This document shows positions 35,972-44,365 of a stretch of 64,000 nucleotides of DNA, piece after piece. The stretch is taken from contig JAEXGT010000032.1 of NCBI GenBank assembly GCA_023450615.1, positions 1 through 64,000 of the forward strand, in the 5' to 3' direction. The stretch comes from Pseudomonadota bacterium (GTDB taxonomy: Bacteria > Pseudomonadota > Alphaproteobacteria > Rhizobiales > Beijerinckiaceae). The translations under genes were made by a program, and so were the position numbers. Positions within the stretch are counted from its first letter, which is position 1. Every line of letters starts with the position of its first letter. The notes under the pieces were generated by a model. The model did not search any database, had not been told where the DNA came from, and saw only the letters and a program-made list of their open reading frames with translations.

Positions 35972-37081
35972 TTACCCGGATCGACGCTTGCTGCGGTCGC
36001 GCTCAATCAGCCTGTCCACGAAGCGGGCCTGCGGGATCGTGATCAGAATGAAGATGATCGCGACCGTGGTCACCGCCGACAGATTGAAGTTGTTGCTGGC
36101 TATGATCTTCGATTGGTTGAAGGCATCGATCGTACCGATGATGGCCACGAGCGCCGTGTCCTTCTGAAGGCTGATGCAGTTGTTCATGAGCGGCGGAATG
36201 ATGCCGCGAACCGCCTGGGGAACGATCACGTAGCGCATGGTCCTGGCATAGGAGAGCCCCAACGAGCGCGCAGCTGCGATCTGGCTCGGATGGACGCTCT
36301 CGATTCCCGCGCGGTAAACCTCGGAGGTGTAGGCGCCATAGGTGAGCGTCAGCGCGATGATCGCATAAGCGTTGGAAGAGAGGTCCTTCAGGATCGGCAG
36401 ATTCGTGAGGGGCAGCCCGAAGCCGATCAGATAGATGGTGATGATGGCAGGAAGGCCGCGGAAGAGGTCGCTATAGATGATCGCAATCGTGCGGATCGGG
36501 CGTCCTGCTTCGCCCGGCAAAGTGCGGGCGATGGCGATCACGAGCGCCCAGACGAGAATAAGAACCGCAGAGACCGCAAAGATGAACACATTGGTTCCAA
36601 ACGCCTTGAGAACGGTCGTTGCGGAGCGGATAATCAGATCCATATCGAAGAACGTGCGGCTCACGGCGGCATCGTTCACCACCATGAACCAAGCGAGCGC
36701 GCATAGGATCAGGAAGGCGGCGGAGTACGATATGGTTTTCCAGGACGTTTCGGATGCCTTGGCGCCCAAGGCCCGGGCCTCATAGATTTCGGCCGAGGAC
36801 CTGGCCCTCGCCGACAATCGAACAGCCTGCGCCGCACGGCCGACGACGAGAAGGGACAGCGCCGCAGGGATGAGGCCTGAAATCCAGACAGGTCCTGCGC
36901 TCCATCCTTCTCGAATCATGAATTGAGCGATCGAAATCACCGTGGCTGCGACAGCCCCGAATGTGATCGCGGTGATGGAGAGAGCGGCCCAGGTCAGAGC
37001 GCCATAAGCGCGGACCTTGCTACGAGCGCGCCATTGGTTGGCGCGCTCGACATTGGCCATAACAGCCGTCGTGTTCATCAA
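35972..37081 (-). CDS. Amino-acid ABC importer, permease with N-terminal extension
   Basis: 369 residues. The C-terminal 220 are a HisM/GlnP-type core: FGTNVFIFAVSAVLILVWAL, the SDLFRGLPAIITIYLIGFGLP block, and the EAA loop AAARSLGLSYARTMRYVIVP. The first 150 residues add three more hydrophobic spans (about 28-50, 65-80, 118-135) beyond the usual five, making an unusually long protein, as also seen in the permease at 26600. One permease gene implies a homodimer. It lies 14 bases after the binding-protein gene. Confidence 0.92.
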   Translation of the reverse strand: MMNTTAVMANVERANQWRARSKVRAYGALTWAALSITAITFGAVAATVISIAQFMIREGWSAGPVWISGLIPAALSLLVVGRAAQAVRLSARARSSAEIYEARALGAKASETSWKTISYSAAFLILCALAWFMVVNDAAVSRTFFDMDLIIRSATTVLKAFGTNVFIFAVSAVLILVWALVIAIARTLPGEAGRPIRTIAIIYSDLFRGLPAIITIYLIGFGLPLTNLPILKDLSSNAYAIIALTLTYGAYTSEVYRAGIESVHPSQIAAARSLGLSYARTMRYVIVPQAVRGIIPPLMNNCISLQKDTALVAIIGTIDAFNQSKIIASNNFNLSAVTTVAIIFILITIPQARFVDRLIERDRSKRRSG

Positions 37082-37095
37082 AAACGATACCTGTC

Positions 37096-37947
37096 TCAGT
37101 GCTTCCAGGTGGGAATGCTGTCAGGCGAGACACCGCCCCAGGACGGGAGAAGATAAGCGGCTTCGAGCTTCTTCAGAGTGCCGTCTTCCTTCAGCTCCTG
37201 AATGATCTTGTCGATCACCGGCTTGCCGGCGTAGCCCTTCGGGTAGATGCCGGCCGTCTGGCCGCCGCTCGAATACTGACCCACGACCTTCAAACGCCCT
37301 TTGGAGTTTGCAACCTGCCCCAGGACGATGCTGAGATCGGTCATGACGGCATCGACCTTGCCGGCAGCTGCCGCCGTGAACATGGAGGCCGTGTCATCAT
37401 ACACGTCGACTTTGGAAGCCTTCAGCGTTTCCTGCGCGAACGGCACCAGCGTGGTACCAGCCTGCACGCCCACACGGCCGGACTTCATGGTGGCTTCGGT
37501 CACGTTCGCATCAGCCTTCGTCGCGACGCCGTAGCTCGACTCCATGTAGACCGTCGAGAAATCCACGACCTTCTTGCGCGGCTCGGTGACCGAAATCAGA
37601 GCGAGAGCGATGTCGAAATCCTTGTTCTGACCCGCGACGATGGAATCGAAGGAAGCGTTGACGAGCTTGACCTTATCCAGGCCCAGACGGTGGGCAATGT
37701 TGACCGCCATGCAGAATTCGTATCCGTCACGGATCGTTTCAGGCGTGTCGCCATTGAACTGTCCAACGGCCGGCAGGTTGATGATGACGGTGAACTGGCC
37801 CGGCACCGCAGGATTGATCGAATGCGAACCCTTCTTTCCGGTCAATTCGCACTGGCCGTATCCGACGGTCTCAGCGGAAGCGATGCCGGCTCCAATGAAT
37901 GTGAGCGCAGAGGCGAGCAATGCTGTCTTGAGAATTTTGAAGCTCAT
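37096..37947 (-). CDS. Amino-acid ABC importer, periplasmic binding protein
   Basis: 283 residues with a signal peptide (MSFKILKTALLASALTFIGA, cleavage near IASA/ETVG, about residue 25). Family 3 binding-protein phrases are GYEFCMAVNIAHRLGLDKVK, IALALISVTEPRKKVVDFS, and RVGVQAGTTL. Co-transcribed with a D-amino-acid transaminase, its ligand may be a D-amino acid or small D-peptide; this is inferred from neighbours only. Confidence 0.93.
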   Translation of the reverse strand: MSFKILKTALLASALTFIGAGIASAETVGYGQCELTGKKGSHSINPAVPGQFTVIINLPAVGQFNGDTPETIRDGYEFCMAVNIAHRLGLDKVKLVNASFDSIVAGQNKDFDIALALISVTEPRKKVVDFSTVYMESSYGVATKADANVTEATMKSGRVGVQAGTTLVPFAQETLKASKVDVYDDTASMFTAAAAGKVDAVMTDLSIVLGQVANSKGRLKVVGQYSSGGQTAGIYPKGYAGKPVIDKIIQELKEDGTLKKLEAAYLLPSWGGVSPDSIPTWKH

Positions 37948-37985
37948 TGAATTAGTCCCCTTTGGTTTTCTGGCAGTGTTACCTA

Positions 37986-38843
37986 CTAGGCCGCGCCCTG
38001 CTTGAGAGCGAGATCCAGATAGATCTGTTGAATATGACGGGTGATCGGACCGGGCTTCCCCTCCCCGATCCGATGACCGGCGACCTCGACAACCGGAGTG
38101 ACGAAGCTCGAAGCGCTCGTGAGAAAGGCCTCATTAGCGAGGTATGCTTCATCTGCGGTAAACAGGCGTTCTTCGACCTGCAAGCCATGGGCTGCAGCGG
38201 CCTGCAGCACCGCAAGTCGGGTGCATCCCGGCAGCGTGGCCTTCGAGTTCGGCCGGGTCACGATTTTTCCGGCCTGCGTGATAATGAAGGCCGTAGAAGA
38301 TGCGCCCTCGGTGATGAAGCCGTCCTGCACCATCCATGCCTCGGCACAGCCGTCCACCTTGACTTGGCGCTTCGCCTGCACCTGAGCCAGCAGCATCGTG
38401 GTCTTGATGTCCCGCCGAGCCCAGCGGATGTCTTCGACCAAGCCAACCTTGATACCGTCCCTGTGCGCGGCGGTATTTTGAAGCTTTTTCGCCTGAGTGA
38501 ATGCTACGAGGTTCGGCTTCAGCGCTTCGCTGTAATCGAAATTGCGATCCTCACTGCCGCGCGTGACCTGCAGATAGACGACGCCCTCGCTGAGCTCATT
38601 ACGCTCGATGAGCGTCTTCTGCATGACGACGATCTCGCTTCGAGACACGGGCATGGGAATATCGAGCTCGCGCAATGAGCGTTCGAGCCTGTCCAAGTGA
38701 AGATCGTTGTCGATGAGATGCCCACCGATGACGGCGCTTACTTCGTAGATGCCGTCACCGAACAAGAAGCCCCGATCAAAGATCGAGATCTGCGCCTCCG
38801 GCTCCGGCACATAGCTTCCATTGATATAGACGGTTCTCGGCAA
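37986..38843 (-). CDS. dat: D-amino-acid transaminase (class IV PLP aminotransferase)
   Basis: About 285 residues if started at the TTG at 38843 (upstream AAGGGGAAG site; family proteins begin just there, PRTVYINGSYV); an ATG at 38870 adds nine unconserved residues. Fold-type IV landmarks are FDRGFLFGDGIYE, QVTRGSEDRN, the PLP lysine in RRDIKTTMLLA (K147 from the TTG), and FITEGASSTAF with E179. Spacing matches Bacillus D-amino-acid transaminase, where lysine 145 and glutamate 177 hold PLP. The RG-xx-RN segment is D-AAT-like rather than IlvE-like. It converts D-Ala or D-Glu to the 2-oxoacid. First gene of the importer/P1-peptidase operon, divergent from a LysR gene. Confidence 0.87.
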   Translation of the reverse strand: MPRTVYINGSYVPEPEAQISIFDRGFLFGDGIYEVSAVIGGHLIDNDLHLDRLERSLRELDIPMPVSRSEIVVMQKTLIERNELSEGVVYLQVTRGSEDRNFDYSEALKPNLVAFTQAKKLQNTAAHRDGIKVGLVEDIRWARRDIKTTMLLAQVQAKRQVKVDGCAEAWMVQDGFITEGASSTAFIITQAGKIVTRPNSKATLPGCTRLAVLQAAAAHGLQVEERLFTADEAYLANEAFLTSASSFVTPVVEVAGHRIGEGKPGPITRHIQQIYLDLALKQGAA

Positions 38844-38890
38844 CGCACTTCCCCTTGGAGGATGAGTCATGCCGCAGACGCTAGTAAGAT

Positions 38891-38912
38891 CGGCATTTCA
38901 TTGCTAATGCCG
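38891..38912. promoter_or_regulatory. Candidate LysR operator (T-N11-A palindrome)
   Basis: cggcatt-tcattgct-aatgccg is a perfect 7-base inverted repeat with an 8-base spacer, containing the T-N11-A signature of LysR boxes. It lies in the divergent spacer between the D-amino-acid transaminase and the LysR gene at 38997, 48 bases upstream of the TTG start. Confidence 0.6.
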
Positions 38913-38996
38913 TGTTTCTCTGAGAGTGATGCAAAAAAAGCATAATGATAGGAAGTTTCCTCCACGGAGCCTTCCTGCGGCAAGGGTGACGACGCG

Positions 38997-39917
38997 ATGG
39001 AACTCAAATGGCTGGAGGATTTTTGCTGCCTTGCCGAGCATTTAAGCTTTTCCAAAGCGGCGTCTCTGCGCGGAGTTTCTCAACCTGCCTTCAGCAGAAG
39101 AATTCGGCAGCTGGAAGAATGGTTGGGAGTGACACTCATCAACCGTGCAATTTTCCCGTCGGAGCTTACACACGAGGGCAAGCGCTTCCTGCCGATCGCA
39201 GAACAAGCAGTGCGTGAGTGGTGCGAGCATCGTGTCGCTTTACGTCCAGCCCCCGCCACAGAGCAACACCGCCTGACATTCTCGGCCCTGCATACGCTGA
39301 CAGTCACATTCTTTCCTGATTGGCTGCAGTCGCTCAGGAACGCTCTCCCACCATTCAGCTCCCATCTCAGTCCGGACAAGGGCGGGATCGAGGACAACAT
39401 TGCTTCCCTCATAGATGGGAACTGCGATTTCCTCCTCACCTACGCCCATGCCTCCGTGCCGTTCCAGCTCGACCAGACACGGTTTCCCTATCTTGTGCTG
39501 GGCATCGAAGAAGTTCTGCCGGTCTCACGCCCTCATCCGGACGGGCCTGAGCTCGATCAAGCCATCGCCAACCGGACCGTTATGCCGTTCCTCAGCTATG
39601 GCGACTTCTCCTTCTTCGGCGTTGCTCTCAACAAGCTCTTTGCCAACCGCCCCTCCCTGGAGCGGCGCGTGGTGCATGAGAACACCATCTCCATCGGGCA
39701 CAAAGCGATGGCGATGGCAGGCTGGGGAGTCGCATGGCTCCCGCTGAGCCTGATCCGAGAGGAACTGGCCGACGGCACGCTCGTTCCGGCCAGCAAAGAT
39801 CCGGCTTGGTCGCTTACGATCGAGATCCGCCTTTACCGGCATTCCCAGAGAAGCCGCCCCATCGTAGACGAGCTCTGGAAGGCCGCGGATGCGCTGAGCC
39901 TTCGCCTTACACCGTGA
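38997..39917 (+). CDS. LysR-family regulator of the D-amino-acid operon (predicted)
   Basis: 306 residues. HTH: MELKWLEDFCCLAEHLSFSK, AASLRGVSQPAFSRRIRQLE, EWLGVTLINR, then an effector domain from about residue 90. It is divergent from the transaminase gene with a perfect LysR-type palindrome between them, which supports control of that operon. Its 3' end overlaps the convergent M55 peptidase gene by 11 bases (39907-39917). The effector may be a D-amino acid, but nothing in the sequence shows it. Confidence 0.92.
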   Translation: MELKWLEDFCCLAEHLSFSKAASLRGVSQPAFSRRIRQLEEWLGVTLINRAIFPSELTHEGKRFLPIAEQAVREWCEHRVALRPAPATEQHRLTFSALHTLTVTFFPDWLQSLRNALPPFSSHLSPDKGGIEDNIASLIDGNCDFLLTYAHASVPFQLDQTRFPYLVLGIEEVLPVSRPHPDGPELDQAIANRTVMPFLSYGDFSFFGVALNKLFANRPSLERRVVHENTISIGHKAMAMAGWGVAWLPLSLIREELADGTLVPASKDPAWSLTIEIRLYRHSQRSRPIVDELWKAADALSLRLTP

Positions 39918-40707
39918 TGAAGCGAATTGCCCTCAGGACCTCGAAATAATCATTCGAGGTGAAGCGCAGGGTGCAGGGTTTCGGATGCTCCACGCCAGGG
40001 TAGAAGCTTGAACGATAGGCATCGCTGGCGTTATTGAACTCGAGAACGACTTCGAAACGATCAGGAAGACTGAGAGAACAACGGGAGAGGTCTCCGGTCA
40101 GCGCCTCTTCGACACCTTCGCGGATCATGTGAAGGGCCTTTGTAGGCGCTACAGACAGGGAGGCCCGCCCGAACCCTTCGCTGACAGCGACCGTCTTCAT
40201 TCCCGGTACGAGCCGCTCGGCCGCAGCGCAGATACCCCGATCTCCCGACAGAAAAACAGGCGGCACGCGATTTAACGCCGCTGTATAGGCGTTCACCGTG
40301 AATTCCGATGCGAGATCGCCGTTAATGGAGAGCCGCGCAATCCTGTCGTTCATCGTATGCGCCAGCGGGTTGCTGTCAGAACCCGCCGCATCGTGGTAGC
40401 CAATGAAAAGGGCTGCGTCGAAGCTGGAATCGAGCCCGAACATCATCACATAAGGATGCCCGCTCCAGGCGCGGATGATCCGGGCATATTCCGGCAGACG
40501 AGAGACGATCAGGTTACATCCGCTCTCATGAGCGTCCTTGATCAGAATATCGGTCGCGCCGGCAGCGCGTGCCCCTTCGCAGGCGGCAACGACCTCCGCC
40601 GTCATTTGCTCGCGGAATTCCTGATATCCGGCGCGCCCCTTATGAACTTCGTCCCAGGCCGTGATCGCTGCGCAGCCCTCGATATCCGCACTGATGAAAA
40701 CTCTCAT
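39907..40707 (-). CDS. M55-family D-aminopeptidase (DppA-like)
   Basis: 266 residues. Zinc-binding motifs of B. subtilis DppA are visible at matching positions: D8 and E10 in ISADIEGCA, H60 in KDAHES, H105 in GYH. The region where DppA has its Cys nucleophile reads NPLAHTMN here, with alanine at the apparent position (A116). DppA-type enzymes form a self-compartmentalising decamer and release N-terminal D-Ala from D-peptides. The gene is last in the Dpp-type importer operon, 96 bases after the YkuD/AstE fusion gene, recalling the linkage of dppA to dipeptide importer genes in Bacillus. Confidence 0.9.
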   Translation of the reverse strand: MRVFISADIEGCAAITAWDEVHKGRAGYQEFREQMTAEVVAACEGARAAGATDILIKDAHESGCNLIVSRLPEYARIIRAWSGHPYVMMFGLDSSFDAALFIGYHDAAGSDSNPLAHTMNDRIARLSINGDLASEFTVNAYTAALNRVPPVFLSGDRGICAAAERLVPGMKTVAVSEGFGRASLSVAPTKALHMIREGVEEALTGDLSRCSLSLPDRFEVVLEFNNASDAYRSSFYPGVEHPKPCTLRFTSNDYFEVLRAIRFITV

Positions 40708-40803
40708 TCTACTTTCCCGCGCACCCGTGTCGTCATTTGCAAGACCTGAAGCAACCGATCCACGGAAATGTCAATGAGTTTAGCGATAGCACCCGACAAC
40801 CTT

Positions 40804-42333
40804 CTATTGGGCCAAGATCCGGGTGCTGGGGATGCCGAAATAGCAAAGTCCGTCGCCAGGCTTTGCCGAATAATTCGGGAAGATGATGAACCCGTCCTCG
40901 GCAGCCTCCAAGACCGTCCCGTCAGCCCGGCGAACAAGGGCCTGTCCGGCGCTCACCCTGTCCCCCGTCTTCCACGTCTCCGCCAGCGTGTCTCCCTCCG
41001 CCTCGCAGACAAGCACCGTCACGACCTTGATGACGGTCTCTGCCGTGACGTCCGGCTGAGAGGCGTCGATCATTCCAAGATGCGCAAGGGCGCGGACGAT
41101 CGCCGCATAACCGACTTCCGCCGAATGTGGATCATCATGCGAGCCGCATTCAAGCGTAACCCCATAGCCGCCAGAGAAGCGCATGTACTCTGTCGTGCCG
41201 ACGCCTTCCGAACTCGACTTGTTGGAGTAACCGAGCTTCTCGCGCATCTTGAGGAAGGGACCGTAGATGCCGAGCCAACCGTGAATGACCATGGAGGTGC
41301 CAAGCCTCGCCGCGAATTCCCCTTCTGCCTTGGCGTGACGGAACGGCTCGACCGGGCCTGTATTGTCGGGAGGGCCGGCGAAGACGAAGGGCTCCCCTTC
41401 TCCCCGGAATGAATGGATATCGAGCAGCACATCATGCTCGCGGAGCAGACGGCAAAGGTGATTGCCGATCCGATCTTCGTAATCCTCCGGAATTGTCTTC
41501 TCGCGCAGATCCCGATTCAGATTCCGGTCTCCCTCTCGGGTTCCGAGGCGGAAGGCTTTCATGTTGGCGACCGGCAGGAATGTCACTTCGCCTCGGCGAA
41601 TAGCCAGATGGCCTGTCCGGCAATCCTCGATGGCTCGCAGGATAGCCTGCGGCCCGCAGGTTTCATTGCCATGCACCGCCCCCACAACGATCAGCTTGGG
41701 GCCGGGCGTAAGGCCTATGAAGCGGATGGCTTCGAGCGGCGTTTCAGGATCGAGCCTCTCCCTGTCATCGGTCTCAACATATCCGATGTCGATCAGCATG
41801 CCGGGCCTTAGGCGGCGGATCAGATCGGGCATATCCTTTCTCGACACGCCGATGCATCCGGCCGTTCCGCTCATGTCGTCACGAGCTGCATGAATGAAGA
41901 TGGCACTGCCGCGCCCGAGTTCCGCAACCGCATCGTTGAACCCAATGGGAACGATGATATCGAAGAGACCTTCTGCGCGACGTCGTGTCAAGCGCTCGTC
42001 AGGACGCTCACTCGGATCGGCAAAAACAAGCCTGTTGTAGTCGGGCCCCTCCTCCTCCCAAATCATGTCGTCTGCGAGAGGCACGAATGGGAATGTCAGA
42101 TCGCGTGGAAAATCCGGAAGACTGAGCCGATCATAGAAACCGTAGCGCAGGGGAAAAACGCCAATGGGCGTTCGCTTGTCGCCTTCTCGCTTCAGCGACG
42201 CCTGGATCAACCCTCCTGCGCCGATTGTGCATGGAACGGACCAATCTCCCACCGTAAGCGTACCCAGATGGGAAGCCCCGCCCCCACGCGGGACACGAAC
42301 GAGTATCTTTGGGGCACAAGTCATTGCAGGCAC
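40804..42333 (-). CDS. Fusion of YkuD L,D-transpeptidase/carboxypeptidase-like domain with AstE/AspA-type zinc deacylase
   Basis: 509 residues from a GTG at 42333; an ATG nine bases in (42324) is equally likely. Residues about 9-185 are a YkuD domain of the COG3786 type: REGDKRTPIGVFPLRYGFYD, then IFIHAARDDMSGTAGCIGVS with H148 and C160. Residues about 205-509 are a succinylglutamate desuccinylase/aspartoacylase domain of the M14 clan: VVGAVHGNETCGP (H221, E224), GDRNLNRDL, LLDIHSF (H307), then a beta-rich C-terminus (about 430-509). There is no signal peptide, so both active sites should be cytoplasmic. Cytoplasmic YkuD proteins such as LdcV/ElsL are L,D-carboxypeptidases in peptidoglycan recycling. 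It sits 48 bases after the peptide-importer ATPase gene. Confidence 0.87.
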   Translation of the reverse strand: MPAMTCAPKILVRVPRGGGASHLGTLTVGDWSVPCTIGAGGLIQASLKREGDKRTPIGVFPLRYGFYDRLSLPDFPRDLTFPFVPLADDMIWEEEGPDYNRLVFADPSERPDERLTRRRAEGLFDIIVPIGFNDAVAELGRGSAIFIHAARDDMSGTAGCIGVSRKDMPDLIRRLRPGMLIDIGYVETDDRERLDPETPLEAIRFIGLTPGPKLIVVGAVHGNETCGPQAILRAIEDCRTGHLAIRRGEVTFLPVANMKAFRLGTREGDRNLNRDLREKTIPEDYEDRIGNHLCRLLREHDVLLDIHSFRGEGEPFVFAGPPDNTGPVEPFRHAKAEGEFAARLGTSMVIHGWLGIYGPFLKMREKLGYSNKSSSEGVGTTEYMRFSGGYGVTLECGSHDDPHSAEVGYAAIVRALAHLGMIDASQPDVTAETVIKVVTVLVCEAEGDTLAETWKTGDRVSAGQALVRRADGTVLEAAEDGFIIFPNYSAKPGDGLCYFGIPSTRILAQ

Positions 42334-42381
42334 TTTCGAAGGAGTTGTTGAGAGTTCGGCAAAATCAATCCATGCCGCCGG

Positions 42382-43392
42382 TCAGCCCACAGGGGCCAAG
42401 GCCTCGTTTTGTGCGGCGATCTCATGCACCCGTCGGCATCGCACGAGGTGAGCCCCTCCGACGTCTTCCAAGACCGGCACGGGAGGCTGGCGACAGATAT
42501 CGCGTGCTTCAGGGCAACGCGGATTGAAGCCGCATCCCGTCGGCACATTGAGCGGATTTGGAATCTCGCCTGTGATTTTCTCGCCCCGGCTGCGCTTGAA
42601 CGGGTCAGGGATCGCCGAGATGAGGGCGCGGGTGTAGGGATGGCGTGGATTCGTGAAGATCGGCTCCCATCTACCGGTCTCGACGATGCGGCCAAGATAC
42701 ATGACGGCGACCCGGTCGCTCATATGCTCTACGACGCCTAGGTCGTGACTGATCATGATATAGGAGAGGCCGAGAGTGTCCTTGAGCTCCAGCAGCAAAT
42801 TGATGATCTGTGCACGGATGGAGACGTCGAGCGCAGAAACCGGCTCATCCAGAATGACGATCTTGGGATCGAGGATGAGCGCACGCGCGATGCCGATCCT
42901 CTGGCGCTGCCCACCGGAGAACTCATGCGGGTAGCGCTCGGCGTGATCGGGCCGCAGGCCGACACGCCCAAGCATCTCGGCAATGCGTCCGTCGATCTCG
43001 CTCTGTGCCGTCACCCCATGAAGGCGCAGCGGCGCCTCCAGGGTCTTGCGAACCGTCTGACGCGGGTTGAGAGATGAATACGGGTCTTGAAAGACCATCT
43101 GAGCGATGCGCGCTCGTGTCTTGCGGTCTGCGCCCCGGCTGTCGATCTCGTAGCCATCGAGCACGATCCGCCCTCGTGTCGGCGCCTGCAAACCCAGGAT
43201 GGTGAGTGCAAGGGTCGACTTTCCGCAGCCGGATTCCCCGACAAGGCCGAGACACTCGCCGCGCTTCAACTCGAGATCGACGCCATCCACCGCGTGAAGG
43301 TAACGGCGCGGTCCGCCGAAGAAACCTCCCCCAACGGGGAAATGCACGGCGAGATCTTCCACCTTCAGGATCGTATCGGCAGAATTATTCAT
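42382..43392 (-). CDS. Peptide ABC importer, ATP-binding protein (DppF/OppF-like)
   Basis: About 336 residues from the ATG at 43392. Walker A GLVGESGCGKST, Q-loop MVFQDPYSSLNPRQTV, signature EFSGGQRQRIGIARAL, Walker B IVILDEPVSALDVSIRA. The C-terminal oligopeptide-transporter extension carries the cysteine-containing segment GCGFNPRCPEARDICRQPP (about 294-312), a likely iron-sulfur site known in this subfamily. It overlaps the DppD-like gene by eight bases (ATGAATAA). Confidence 0.94.
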   Translation of the reverse strand: MNNSADTILKVEDLAVHFPVGGGFFGGPRRYLHAVDGVDLELKRGECLGLVGESGCGKSTLALTILGLQAPTRGRIVLDGYEIDSRGADRKTRARIAQMVFQDPYSSLNPRQTVRKTLEAPLRLHGVTAQSEIDGRIAEMLGRVGLRPDHAERYPHEFSGGQRQRIGIARALILDPKIVILDEPVSALDVSIRAQIINLLLELKDTLGLSYIMISHDLGVVEHMSDRVAVMYLGRIVETGRWEPIFTNPRHPYTRALISAIPDPFKRSRGEKITGEIPNPLNVPTGCGFNPRCPEARDICRQPPVPVLEDVGGAHLVRCRRVHEIAAQNEALAPVG

Positions 43393-44365
43393 GATAGTGG
43401 CACCGTACAAAGCCTCCATTGGCGAGCGGCGTCACAGCCGGATCTTCGGCCCTGCAGAGTTCCGTGGAGGCATGGCATCGTGGGTTGAAACGGCATCCCG
43501 CCGGGAAGGCCGAGACAGGAGGCACGACGCCGGATATCTCCTTGAGGCGCTGGCGACCGTGGCGGGCACGGGCGCCTAACAGCGGCAGAGAGGCGACGAG
43601 GCCGTTCGTATAAGGGTGGCTCGGCGAACGGAATACGTCCTCCGCCGCGCGCTCCTCGATGAGCTTGCCCGCATACATGACTCCCACCCGCCGGCACATA
43701 TTCGCAATGAGCCCGAGATCATGGCTGATCATCAGCACCGCGGTTCCCTTTGCAGCCGACAGCTCCCCGATAAGGTCGAGAATCTCAGCCTGCACGGTCA
43801 CATCGAGGGCCGTAGTGGGCTCATCCGCGAGGAGCAGATCCGGGCTGCAAGATAGAGCGATCGCGATCATGACGCGCTGACGCATGCCGCCCGAGAGCTG
43901 ATGCGGATAATCCTTGACCCTGCGCTCGGGTGCCGGGACACGGACACTCGCGAGCGCGTCTACGGCCGCCCTCTCTGCATCCCTCCAGCTCATGCCCTTG
44001 TGCAGAACGAACATCTCTGCGATCTGCCTGCCGACCGGCGAGAGCGGATTGAGAGCCGTCATAGGCTCCTGGAAAATCATGGAGATGCGATTGCCGCGCA
44101 GCTTGCGCATCTCCGAGGTGGAAATATTCTGGATCTCGCGCCCGTCGAAGCGGATCTTGCCGCCGCCAATCGCGAGCGGGTGCCGCAACAGCCCGATGAG
44201 CGCCAGCGAAGTGATGCTCTTGCCGCAGCCGGATTCGCCGACCAAGCCCAGGGTCTCGCCTCGGTTGATCGTGAAGGACACGTCCTCCACGGCGGCAAAG
44301 CGCCTGCCGCCGACATTGAGATCGATCCGGAGGTTCTCGACCTCGAGAAGAGGCTGTCCGCTCAT
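43385..44365 (-). CDS. Peptide ABC importer, ATP-binding protein (DppD/OppD-like)
   Basis: 326 residues with Walker A GLVGESGCGKS, Q-loop MIFQEPMTALNPLSPVG, signature QLSGGMRQRVMIAIAL, Walker B LLLADEPTTALDVTVQA and a C-terminal cysteine segment AGCRFNPRCHASTELCRAED. It pairs with the DppF-like ATPase as a heterodimer. Its start overlaps the permease stop by four bases. Confidence 0.94.
   Translation of the reverse strand: MSGQPLLEVENLRIDLNVGGRRFAAVEDVSFTINRGETLGLVGESGCGKSITSLALIGLLRHPLAIGGGKIRFDGREIQNISTSEMRKLRGNRISMIFQEPMTALNPLSPVGRQIAEMFVLHKGMSWRDAERAAVDALASVRVPAPERRVKDYPHQLSGGMRQRVMIAIALSCSPDLLLADEPTTALDVTVQAEILDLIGELSAAKGTAVLMISHDLGLIANMCRRVGVMYAGKLIEERAAEDVFRSPSHPYTNGLVASLPLLGARARHGRQRLKEISGVVPPVSAFPAGCRFNPRCHASTELCRAEDPAVTPLANGGFVRCHYHE

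Noticed and set aside
34767..36167. 466-codon plus-strand open frame across the P1 peptidase, ATPase and permease genes
   Set aside because: It spans three genes with clear motifs on the opposite strand, so it is a shadow.
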